This document shows, in pieces, positions 1-12,580 of a DNA stretch of 64,000 bases. The translations under genes and the position numbers were made by a program. The stretch is taken from the NCBI RefSeq assembly GCF_024713975.1, contig NC_091094.1:12323001-12387000 (forward strand), written 5' to 3'. This stretch comes from Paralichthys olivaceus (taxonomy: Eukaryota > Chordata > Actinopteri > Pleuronectiformes > Paralichthyidae). Numbering within the stretch: the first letter of the stretch is position 1; each line of letters begins with the position of its first letter. The notes under the pieces are model-generated. The model ran no database searches and was not told the origin of the DNA. It saw nothing but the letters and a program-made list of their open reading frames with translations.

Positions 1-1384
1 GTTTTTTGCAGGATGGTAGAACTTCTGATAAAAAAAGATTTGTGAGAGTTTGCAGTTAAAAATGACCTCTATGTGTGAGTGAGTGGAACGTAGTAAATAA
101 TCCATGTTATTACTATGCAGGATTTGTTGTCCATTTAAAATACATTCAACTCGCTTGAGATCACAAAAGTAGTAAATTCAAAAACAACAATAAAAATACA
201 AAGTCAATTGAACAATTATCAATACAACGGCTACAGTCACTCTCCCTACAATGTCCCGGTCCAGCAGAAGAATTCTTACATTAGATGCAAATTATTCTCT
301 TGGTCTAATCAGTAAAATTCAGTGCACTGTTACAAAATGCAAATAAATATCACACATGTAAATAAAATATCTGAATGAGCCAACTAAGAAAAAACAAGCT
401 TCCATTAATTGTCACTGACACAGTCTCTAAAAGATTAGCGTTACTGTTACTAAACTTGGTCGCTGGTTCGATTCCTCTAAAACAGACCGATCAGTGTATT
501 TATGAACCCTGTCACTTAAAACAATAACAAAGACGACTGACGGGATACCAGTCTCAAGTCTGTCAGTGAAAAGTCAAGCTGCAGCCAGGAGACGTAGCTT
601 AGATTCGCATAAAGACTGGAAACAGAGAAAAACAGCTAGTGTGGCTCTGTCCAAAGAAAACACAATCAATCTTCAGCACCTTTAAAGTTCACTTATTAAA
701 CACAGTAAATCTTCTTTCTTCAATTCACACACAAAAATTGGCGTTGCAACCAATCACAGAGAAGAAACAGTCTGGAGCATAACCCCCCCTCTAAGATTGA
801 GAAGTGTTGTTTTTCCACTTCTCCAGTTTTAATACAGAGATATAACTTGTTTATTGGTGAGATTTGGTCATCAGGGATGTACAGAGCCCGACGAGCTGTT
901 TCTCTTGTTTCCAGTCTTTATGCTGAATTCAATAGCTACAAACGTTACCTTCATATTTTCCATACAGGTCTCAGACTGGTATCAATCTTCTCATCTAAAG
1001 CTTGACTAGGGAACACGTAAGCATACCCCCCTAAATTTCAAATTATTACTTTAACAGTCGGGTCCACATATTCTGCTTAATAACAGTGTTGAGACTGAAA
1101 AAACCAAGGAGTGATACTGAGTGATGAGTCTTTTCATCACAACAGTGCTGCATGAGGGGAAAATACAAATCGAGCTGCAATGCTTCACATTTACAGAGAA
1201 ATACTGAAACTATTTTTCCTGGGATAATATCAATTAAATATGATCCAGTCAACGAGACACTGTGTCGATAAGACGCACCGCCAGCAGTTAAAGTTGAATT
1301 TGGCCACTTAGTATTTCTACACCCTTGAGAAGAAAATCTTTCCTGAGGTTTCTCTCCTACCTGCACCAACACTGCCCGACCCTC
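1..1384. other. 3' flank of c1orf159, no other gene seen
   Basis: Apart from the inverted-repeat element at about 512-1053, I see no coding exon or RNA gene. Part of this stretch may be c1orf159 3' UTR (minus strand). The only AATAAA signal I noticed on that strand is inside the MITE (about 850-855). Confidence 0.4.
512..1053. repeat. Fold-back MITE-like element with long inverted arms
   Basis: Two arms are inverted copies of each other: about 540-651 (containing GCATAAAGACTGGAAACAGA) and about 883-993, whose complement reads GCATAAAGACTGGAAACAAG. About 230 bp of loop lies between them. Both arms also share GATACCAGTCT further out. The right end runs into ACTTTAA, in keeping with TTAA-flanked teleost MITEs carrying this AGCATAAAGACTGG core. 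The element lies just downstream of the c1orf159 stop and may be in its 3' UTR. Confidence 0.65.
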
Positions 1385-3604
<2,220 letters not shown>

Positions 3605-3956
3605 ATTTGAAGCCTTGTGGACCGAACAGACTAGAAGACATATATAAATAAATCACTTTGATTAGTCATGTAATAGAACACATATTTATAATAATTAATC
3701 CCACATGAAAGATGAATGATTGAAGAAGATTCTGACTGGTATTCAACTGAATAAATCTAGCACAGATACTTTGATACTGTTTAGGTGTTGATTTAAACGT
3801 GTCTGTACCAGTGAAAACTGAAAACTGTGAAGTGAACGTTGACATAAAATGACAGGTCAGATTCTTCTTATGTATAGTCATTTACATCACAATGAATTAA
3901 ATTAAGACTGTTTTATTATTTAGATGACTACATTTGTTTGCTTCTTGCGTTTTTAA

Positions 3957-4420
3957 CTATGGAATGTAAAAAAAGGCGAACAACACATCTCCACTTCCTC
4001 TCACCATCCAGAAATAAAGCCAAAACATCCCAGATATGAGGGCTGCCATTTTAGCATTTGGAGCCCGAGTCTGCACAGCAGCAATCGTCAGATGTAGCCC
4101 TGCTATCGATTTCCAGCCAATACATGTGCTCAACCAATGGCAAGTTAGTCTCAGCTGTCGATAATGATTTTTCAACCTGTTTTTAATTTGCATAAAATAG
4201 GAAATCAAAACCGGACCAACTGGAAAATATAACATTTGAGCGTGAATCAGTGTGATAAGATTAAAATATACACTTGACGTTATCTCCCATCTACTAATAA
4301 GGGAGAGGCTAGGGATTATGACCTGTATTACAGCAATCCACCAGGTGGCCATCAAGACCCTTTGGCTTCACTTTTGGGGAGATGTCATGTCCTCCATCTT
4401 TATATACAATCTATAGTTCA
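3957..4420. repeat. Interspersed teleost repeat in c1orf159 intron 1
   Basis: The right end reads TTGGCTTCACTTTTGGGGAG followed by a TCCATCTTTATATACAATCTATAG type tail. I recognise this sequence as a very common dispersed repeat of teleost genomes. The preceding bases (comparison block near 4025-4100, gagggctgccatttt) belong to the same family. The class is not certain. An ORF of 132 codons on the minus strand here is repeat-derived. Confidence 0.55.
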
Positions 4421-5001
4421 GACATCTTTAAGACATGTGAGACATCGCAAATCATACATTAAAAAAAAGAAAATGTGTTCGCATTTTTTAAAACAAGGAA
4501 TTCAAAAACAATATTGGTAACCAGTTTGAGATATTGCATTGACTAAAAGTTTTTTGAAACAATAACCAGACCTAATTATTATTCTGTATAAAAAAGCAAA
4601 TCTACTCTAATGTGGAGTTACTAGTTTCGAATTGCAAACATCAGCAGTTCGAGGTGACAGTCTTCCACTGAAGTGCTTTTCTAAGCCGTGGTCAGTGAGC
4701 TGGCTTCAGGGTGAAATCCTTATCTGAAGGCGTCAGGCAGCAGCACAGTGTCAGGAGAAGGTTTGAGTTGTGCTAACGTCAGTCAGGTGAGAGCACCAGC
4801 ACACAGTTAGCTAGCTAGCACCTGTCACCAGGAAGTTACACCGTGACTGAGCCCGGAGCTAAAACAACCATGTCAGCGTTCTGACCAGTGAGCTAATCCG
4901 CTCTGCCCTCTCCACACACCACCGACTGCGTGACACCACAGACACACACGCCGAGCACCTGCACGTCGTGGTGCATGGAGACGCACAAAAAAGTTCACTC
5001 A

Positions 5002-5200
5002 CCGCACAAACAGCAGACTGTGGCCTGAGCGAGCTGCTCCTGGCTCCGGGGTTAGTCTTCGTCAGCTCTGCTCCGTCGCGGATGTTGGGGCAGACACTCA
5101 CTGGTGTTTGATGGCAGGTTGCTCATGAACACTTCGGTGCAGGACTCACACAGTTAATCCTGCAGCTCACTGCCACTGTCAGCACGTGCACTTCCGGTTT
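5002..5200 (-). promoter_or_regulatory. c1orf159: Probable first noncoding exon and promoter of c1orf159
   Basis: On the minus strand a GC-rich stretch ends in a good donor (TTTGTGCG|gtgagtga, boundary at about 5002). This fits with the acceptor just before the ATG exon near 3632. The transcription start is inferred to lie around 5150-5200; it is not shown by any motif. The gene is divergent from perm1, about 1 kb away. Confidence 0.5.
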
Positions 5201-6984
5201 TCAAAATAAAAACCCCCAATCGTTGTTGTTGTTGTGCGTCATTGACAGGGGCGGATCTGGGCGGGGGGCCCCCAACACACTTAAACACTGGCATAGATGA
5301 TCAAAAATACAGCATCAATTATCAATAACAGAATAGTTATTTTTTAAAATAAATGCAAAATGATCAATAAGCATTTAGCACACAGCTTCTTAATGTTAAT
5401 ATAATATTTTTTAACTGATTAGAAAATTGTAAAGAATGTGAACAGCTTTAGACTACTGTCTATTTTAAACAGCACTATTAGCTCTAACCAAATATTGTTC
5501 AAAGACAATTTCTTTTTTTCAGATTCATGAGTTATTCTGTTGATTATTTTTAAATTTTTAATTAAATTAGCAAATAAACTATTCAGGAAGGAAACACTTA
5601 ATTTATCTTCATTGGTAACATTATACACAAAAGAAATAAAGGTGAAAGATTTCTGTATTTCTGTGTTACCTTTATCCAAACTAAAGAAAACAAACAAATG
5701 CCTCAGTGCCCTAATTTTCAGTGCAGGGAGACGTTTCTGCAGAAACTGATTCCAAAATAATTCTGAATACTTTTTTTGCATGGTGGATTTTAAAGCTTAT
5801 TTCTATTTAAACCAAGAATCTATGGTAACTTCTTGGTAAGGCTATTCTACATAAACTGGCACAATTTCAGCACACAAAGCAATGGTGACAGTGCTCAAAT
5901 TTACAATATTTAAAGTATTTGACTTATGAACATATCTTAAATAATGTCCCGCATGATTACATATTATGTCAGTGCCCTTGTATGTCCATCACATTTTAGA
6001 CTCATAATGGGATCGATAATTGAACTGATTCTCTGATGAATGAAAGAGGGCATGAATTTTTGGTCAGTGAAATGTCACGTCTCTGGCAATGCAGTGAAGG
6101 ACATCTGCACCAGCAGCTACATGTGACTGGACATACTGCTCTATTTATAACGGCTGAGAGCAAGGCCCCATGCAGTCTGACATACGCAAGGACAGATGCA
6201 CAGCAGAGCTGAATTGTTCCAGCAAGGAGAAAGTGCTGCCTCCTCTCGACCCTGTGCAACAGGTAGGTCCCTATTTACTACAAAACACATTAACAGTGAG
6301 TTACTGAAGCAATATGCTACATGTTGGTTGTTTTGATGTAGTAGAAACCTAAGACCTTTAATGACATTGAAAGAGAGTGGCTGAAATTATTTCCGGCACC
6401 TTCGTGCTAAAAAAGAAAGAGAAACTTCATGAAATGCAAGATTTAAAGACACATTTAACCCCAAAACTAAAGTAACTATGCATAAATTGTATTTTCTAAA
6501 CACAAAATATAATAAACACTTTAAGAAATAATGTGTGGTCACACTTTTTAGTAAGATATCTTAGTGTTTGTATAGTTTTTTAAATAAACAATTTGACTGT
6601 TTACTAAGTGTGTTTGTGAAGCTGATACAGTCAGTGGAACGCATCTGCCAAATCTTTCATATCAGGTCATATGACATGTTTTTAAAGAGCAGGCCCATGG
6701 AGTATTTTGGTATCTGTTGTGGAACTTGTGACCAAGGTGCTCTTGCTCTGCTGCTCTCTGAGGTCATCACTTCTCAAGCTTTCAACCAACTACTAGCAGC
6801 TGATTACAGCGATGTTAAGCTTCAGCCACGAATGTGCCCTTTATATGACAATGAATGTGTTTATGTAACTTTGATGTGCTCACCAAGGATGTTCTGTTAC
6901 ACCCCCACTTATCATTCTTACTGCAAAACAGACATTCAAGTCTGTAATCAATTCTGCTTCTTCATCCTTTCTCTTCTTTTTTAG
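5201..6984 (+). promoter_or_regulatory. perm1: perm1 upstream region with a noncoding first exon ending at 6262
   Basis: A donor CAACAG|gtaggt at 6262 and an acceptor (poly-T then TTTTAG, exon from 6985) frame a 5' UTR intron ahead of the perm1 ATG at 7004. A perfect MEF2 consensus, CTATTTATAA, lies at 6141-6150. It could equally serve as a TATA-like box for a start near 6175. E-box cores CATCTG (about 6090) and CATGTG (about 6120) flank it. An ORF at 6568-6984 in the intron has no recognisable protein and ends at the splice acceptor. The AT-rich stretch 5300-6000 holds nothing I can name. Confidence 0.5.
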
Positions 6985-7003
6985 ATTGAAGAGCATGTGA
7001 GGT

Positions 7004-10000
7004 ATGACAATGGATGATTTGGATCACAGCATGCACATCGCCCAGTTCGACTGGACCAGCTTCTATGATGACAGCGAAGAGTGCGGCCTGCTGCAGCCTT
7101 CGCTCGCCTGCCCCGATAACTCCAGCCTCAGTGAGGAAGAGGATTCGGAAAACTCTGGTCCAGGCCTCAGGGCAGTTCAGCAGGAAATACAGCAGAGCCC
7201 TGATGTGACCAGAGCTGAGAGAGAGGCTGCAGGAGAAGAGGGACTGAATGAGAGCGAACAAGTGGCGAGTGAGACACGGGTGGACTCTGAAAGATGCCTT
7301 GAAATCCTCAGCACGAAAGAGGTGCATGCAAAGACTGCAGAGGACATCACGGAGGAGACAAATAACAACATTGCTCTGCACACTGAAACATCAAGTTTTC
7401 ATTGTTCAGGAGATTGGAAGGAGCTGAAAAAAGAGGATGACGATCTGCAAACAGAATTTAAGAATTCCAGACATGAACCTGATCCACTGTTTCTCAAGCA
7501 AGTGGATCAAAATGTGAATGATCCACATAGTACAGCTGTGAGTGACATGAGCAGTAGCGTCACCTCAAGAGCAGAGAAGGAGCGCTGGTTTGTGACAATG
7601 AATTACAATCCTGCACGACGACGAGGGCGTTCCACCTCTGTGAAAAAAAAACGACGACAAAGAAAGGCCTGTAAAAACAATCACCCGTGCAGCAACAGGC
7701 AGGAGAAATCTCTTGAAAATGGACCAGAGTTTGAGTTAAACAAAGATAAAAATGAATCTGCAGGAGGGACGGACAACAAAATGACACATGAGAGCATTTC
7801 AGATATGCATGTGTCAGAAAAACTGGTTATCTCTCATTCCCCCGAGGAATCTGACAAAAACAACCAGGAGGTAGGCACCTCAGCCTCCTCGTCACATGAC
7901 ACATTCACACCCAGACACCCTTCATCAGTGGAGAGTGAAGAGTCAGAAGAGTTTGACGATGGTGTTGAGTTCTTTTCTGTCCACAGTTATGACTCTGAAA
8001 GCTATTTGTCTGCTGCTGAATCAGTGGAGGAATCTCAGCAGCTTCGGCCTGTGGATTTAATGCAGCTGCAGAGCTCTGTGTCTCTGACGCTGCAGATTGA
8101 GAGAGAAAATGATGACATTACACAGGACAGACAAATGCAGAGCTCGCTCTCCTGCAATGTAGCAGCTGCCAACTGTGAAAGTTATGAATGCAATGACGTT
8201 GAGGATGCACTGACTTTTCCATCTGATGGCCAAAGAACCGACAAAATGCCAGACGACGACTCCACATGTGATGTTAGCACAGACAGCACGGCGCTCCACA
8301 CGCTCTCGGACACAACAGGAGTCCACAATGACAAAATTAATCTTTCAGCATGTGGTGGCTCTTCAGGAGATCAGCACGGTCTCCTCCCTATCCCTGATCT
8401 AACTGTAACACCTTGCTCTCTGGCAGACAGCCCTGAATCCTACGCTGTGGCTGCAGGCCACATTAAACCTGTGTACGCCATGTCTGCCTTCTGGGATGAA
8501 ATGGAAAAACTGACGATAAATGACATTTTGCAGCTCAGGATGGGGAAAAGCTCGCCTCCCACTGACACACAAGAAACACTGACAGCAAATGTTAATGAGT
8601 CTCTAACAAGTCACAGCTCTCTGGGTGACAGTGGACTCATGGAGCTGTCGGACACGGCTGATTCAGATTATTTCACACAGCCTGACGAGTCCAAGCCAGA
8701 TCGCTCCAGCTGCGAGTTCTCCACCTCAGACTTTGAAGAGGAGTACTGGCAATTTATTGGTGCCAGTAGGAACCCCAGTCCTGATACTCAGAGTAAAACC
8801 CACGACAGGACGAGTGAATCTCCTCTGTTATCACATGAGGAGGAGGAGTCCATGAGCTCCGAGGGAAAGGAGACACCCGTCCCTTTGGAGGACTTTGTGG
8901 AACAGTTATTTGAGGATCAGGAGTCAAGTACTTTGAGCAAACTCTCCTGGCCGAGACAGATAACAAAAAGTAAAAGTGTGCACAACGTACAAGCTCTCAA
9001 CAAAGAGGATTTGACTGTTCCCTTTGGGGATGATGAGAGCAGTCTGTTTCTCAGCGGGTGTCAGTCTCTGGAGGTCAGTGGTGACCTGGGAACACTACTG
9101 CCAACACCTTTTCTCGACACAGATCATCAAATATCCTTCCCAGAAATGTTTGAATACTTTTTCACAGAGGATGAAGTAAAGAATGACTCCTGGTCCGTCA
9201 CTGTGTACAATCCTTCGGGCATCTCACTGTCTCCTCTGTTTGACTACACTCTTTGCTCATTGAGGGACGATCTGTCTCTCTCTTCCCTCCAGTGCAGCGA
9301 GGACAAACCCATCCCTATCTTCTCCTGTTGTTCTCCAACCGTCAGAGAACTCACATTCCCAAAATCGGACCATGTTGTCTTGAGTGCAGACTGCAGGGCA
9401 GAGGAGGAGGTGGGCAACTTCTCTCCAATCAGAGTCATGTCTCACTCTTTCATCCGGGCCAATCACTGTGGGACATCTGCAAAAGCCGCAGCTCGGTCTC
9501 ACAGCTGGAGGAGTTTGCTGTCAATGAGAAAGATTCGGTTCCATGACAAAGGTAGCATGTGGTGCGGGGGTTCTGGCGCCTGGATGTTTCCATTGGGGCC
9601 TGAGAAGATAGAGGGCAATGATCCACCAGTCACTGTGCTCACTGAGGGAAAAGTCTCCCTGACTCCTTCTCAGAGGTTCAGAGAGCAAACAGAGCTGCAG
9701 AGCTTTCTGGGAAGTCTACAGACAACAAGTAAGCCAGATCTCTGTTATACTCTGTCCTGCATATAAAGGCAATACGGCAAAAAGGAAACATACATTCACA
9801 CATAAACTAGCATTACACAAAATGTACTTTTTCCCTCTATTACAGGACGAGAGGGCATTTTCTCCACACTGAAGCAGTCTGATATGTGTTTGGTCTGCAT
9901 TGCCTTTGCCTCCTGGGTGCTGACATCTTCTGATCCAGAGGCTGCTGATGCCTGGAAAGCAGGTATGAAACCTCATTATTCAGCAAATATGTCTGAAACT

Positions 10001-10258
10001 AGGATTACCGCCCTGCAGTGGTTTGCGTCAGTTCACTGGTGCAGCTTCAGTCTACATAACTCTTTTTTCCCCAGACTCATATGAGTGACCTGTGACCTTT
10101 GACCTGATCAACATGTGAAAATCACAGTTCTGCAAAACTTGATGATTGAAACTTTGTTTTAAATCTGTTCAGCTCTGCTGGCGAACGTTAGTGCGCTCTC
10201 GGCCATCCAGTACCTGCGGCGGTATGTGAAGAAGATGAGACCTCAAGACAATCCCTGA
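7004..10258 (+). CDS. perm1: PERM1, PGC-1/ERR-induced regulator in muscle (about 975 aa)
   Basis: PERM1 is a muscle-enriched co-regulator of mitochondrial and oxidative gene programmes acting downstream of PGC-1 and ERR. Three coding exons join in phase: 7004-9728, 9846-9962 and 10173-10258. The N-terminus has the family motif EECGLLQPSLA (about residues 25-36; human has EECGLLQAGLA). There is a basic, probably nuclear-localising stretch near residues 203-220 (RRRGRS..KKKRRQRK), a long acidic Ser/Glu-rich disordered middle, MFEYFFTEDEV (about residue 717; human PERM1 has several EFFF/EHFFF motifs) and the conserved C-terminal block DMCLVCIAFASWVLTSSDP followed by DAWKAALLANVSALSAIQYL. That block, split over the last two exons, is the best evidence for identity. 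The fish protein is longer than human PERM1 and lacks its VSTPASEPQ repeats. The start ATG (MTMDDLDH) sits 19 nt after the acceptor; the second ATG, two codons on, is equally possible. Confidence 0.93.
10086..10105. promoter_or_regulatory. Three nuclear-receptor half-sites spaced by one base (double DR1)
   Basis: TGACCT occurs at 10086-10091, 10093-10098 and 10100-10105, each separated by one base. On the opposite strand it reads AGGTCAAAGGTCACAGGTCA, that is, a consensus DR1 plus a further half-site. It lies in perm1 intron 2. DR1 elements bind PPAR/RXR, HNF4 and COUP-TF. Similar TGACCTTTGACC strings occur in some dispersed teleost repeats, so it could be repeat-derived. Confidence 0.45.
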
Positions 10259-12580
10259 TACATAATGTACACAACAAGTCACTTCCAAGCACTTTTCACC
10301 TGGGTCCATCTATAAAAACTGTACTGCACTGTATGTATATGTACTTATCAGCTAAATAGCTCCTGTTACAGTGTTGGTGTTGCATTGGAGGTCAAATACA
10401 ACACAATCTGAGCTCATGTTAAATTTTTTAGCTTCAAACTAGTTGGACAGATGACACACTGATGTACAATATTTCTTAAATGAAGGCAAAAGATAAAGAT
10501 TAGAAATATGAAATATAAAGACTAAAATACAAAATATGATATATGTAATTTTAGTATAAAAACATCAACATGTCCAATTTGTTGGCAGACTGAAGATTTT
10601 TATCTTCCAAAGAAAAGAATGAGTATTAGGATTAAGTGCCAAAGGCAGGGTTAGGAGCACATAGTTGCTTTCGTTGTTTTTGTGGGATTCGTTATAAACA
10701 TTTCAGCTGCATTTCAAACTTAAGTTGATCAGCTCTGGACAAACTGAAGTTGATTTACGGACCATATCGTCAGCACAGAAGCTCATTTGTTTTTAACACT
10801 GCCTCAATCGTGGATCTGAAAGTTAAACAGCTGCAGTCAAGCTAAAATGTAACAGCAGCTTGTATGTTTTTGATGAACTGCTGCAAGAGTGTGTGAGCCG
10901 TCTTTGTAGAAAATGAAAATGGGGATAAAAGCCCGAAGGGAAGTTATGATGCAGATGTTGATCTGGTTGAGAGAAAAGATGAAGGTGGCTGAGCTGTGGA
11001 GGATTTGAAAGCTTTGTCTGAAAGTGGTTCACAACATTCTTTCCTTTGTGCCTCTTTTATTAAAACCTATGTTTGTGTGAGATGAAAACAGTTCAGAGGG
11101 ATTTTTCATGTTTAGACTGTTACATTGGAAAGAAGGAAAGTAGCACTGTACCATATTAAGTAAATAAGAAAATTAAAGGCAATTCTCTGCAGATTTTATT
11201 CTTCTCACTCGCTTAATCTCAGGAATTATTTTCTCAATGGTAGCTTTGACTAATTGTTTAATTAATGGCCTTTCTAATTGGCATTACTCTCTCAAATGGT
11301 AAGTGTAAACGCTAAATGATATGTTGTTGTCAGTGCCACTGGTTAAAAAACGATTTGTGTGAAGTATTACCAAAAAATGGATCATTTGAATAATTGATAT
11401 CTTATCTAACAGAACTTGAGAGGTTTTGGTGTAATGAGATTTAATGCAATAGAAATATGAATATACAAATGTCTTCTCCTCTCTGTCCAAGTTAATGGGT
11501 GAAAGAAAAGCAACACTAGCAGAGGAACGAAGCTTTTTTTCACAGGCTTGTTTCTCCACACACAAGAACTCCACATACAAAAAGAATAAGGTGTCACTGC
11601 AGAAATATTTATTGAAATAAATATGCAATGGATACACTTTCATACTATATGACATAAATATTGGATTTGGAGGCAGTTCTTTTTAAAATACCATTAAAAA
11701 GTTTGAGTTTCTCTAATTTTCATCAAAATGAAATAGATACATAATGATAAAATGTCTGTACTGACAGATCATGGTCCAATTAATAATTATCTCACCTTAT
11801 AACACTATATATTGTTTTAGCTTATGAATTACTGCTATCGTGCTGAATCAGGGGGTCGAGTGTTTGCGTCTACTGCTATATTAATAGTACTCGTTCATAT
11901 AGAATATTGTTGACGTGTGATATTTACAATCTCAAAAATGAGCGGATAAAAGCTTCGGTTATACTGTGAAAAGATATCTCGATATATAAAACTTTAGGAT
12001 TTAGACAAATATTTAGCAGATTTAAGAGTAAAACCAACCTCTACTATACTTTCAGAGTCTAAACACCACAATGCAACTTGCTACTCTAGTTTGGTGAAAA
12101 CTGAAGACTGAATCATGCTAGGTCATTCAAACACGGATTTAAATGTCATTCTGTACAAGGAAATCACATAAAAATCATCATCATAGGTACAGTATTATTT
12201 AAACTTAAACACCAAAGTCAGTCTGTTTTCATATCCTTTATAAGAGCTGTGTTTAGCAAATTCAAATAACTGCATATCAAACAGTTTTACAGTTTGTTAG
12301 AGAAAATCTGTGACTAAATCTCACAGCAATGAGTGAGACTGTTCATTATTTTGATAATAAAACTAGTATAAATTCTTAAGTGATATGAAAACCTCCGACA
12401 GACTTTAACAGTCCCATTAAGTGCCGAACGAGGAATGCACATAAAAGGTCCACAACGTATTTCTCTAAAATATATTAAAACAGAATAAATTGACACACAA
12501 ATATTCTCTTACAGTCTCGAAGGTACACAGTATTCTACTGGGTTATAGTGTAGGGTTTCAGGGCATGCACCACCTGACAC
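10259..12580. other. Convergent 3' ends of perm1 and rere, no further gene
   Basis: The two genes are tail to tail here. A minus-strand polyadenylation signal (AATAAA, seen as TTTATT at 11608-11613) would end a rere 3' UTR of about 1 kb. An ATTAAA near 11057 on the plus strand could serve perm1. The rest is AT-rich with no coding structure I can support. The ORFs at 11284-11655 and 12314-12496 have no recognisable content. Confidence 0.45.

Noticed and set aside
6568-6984. ORF of 138 codons upstream of perm1
   Set aside because: It overlaps the 5' UTR intron and runs into the splice acceptor poly-T; no recognisable protein features or homology.
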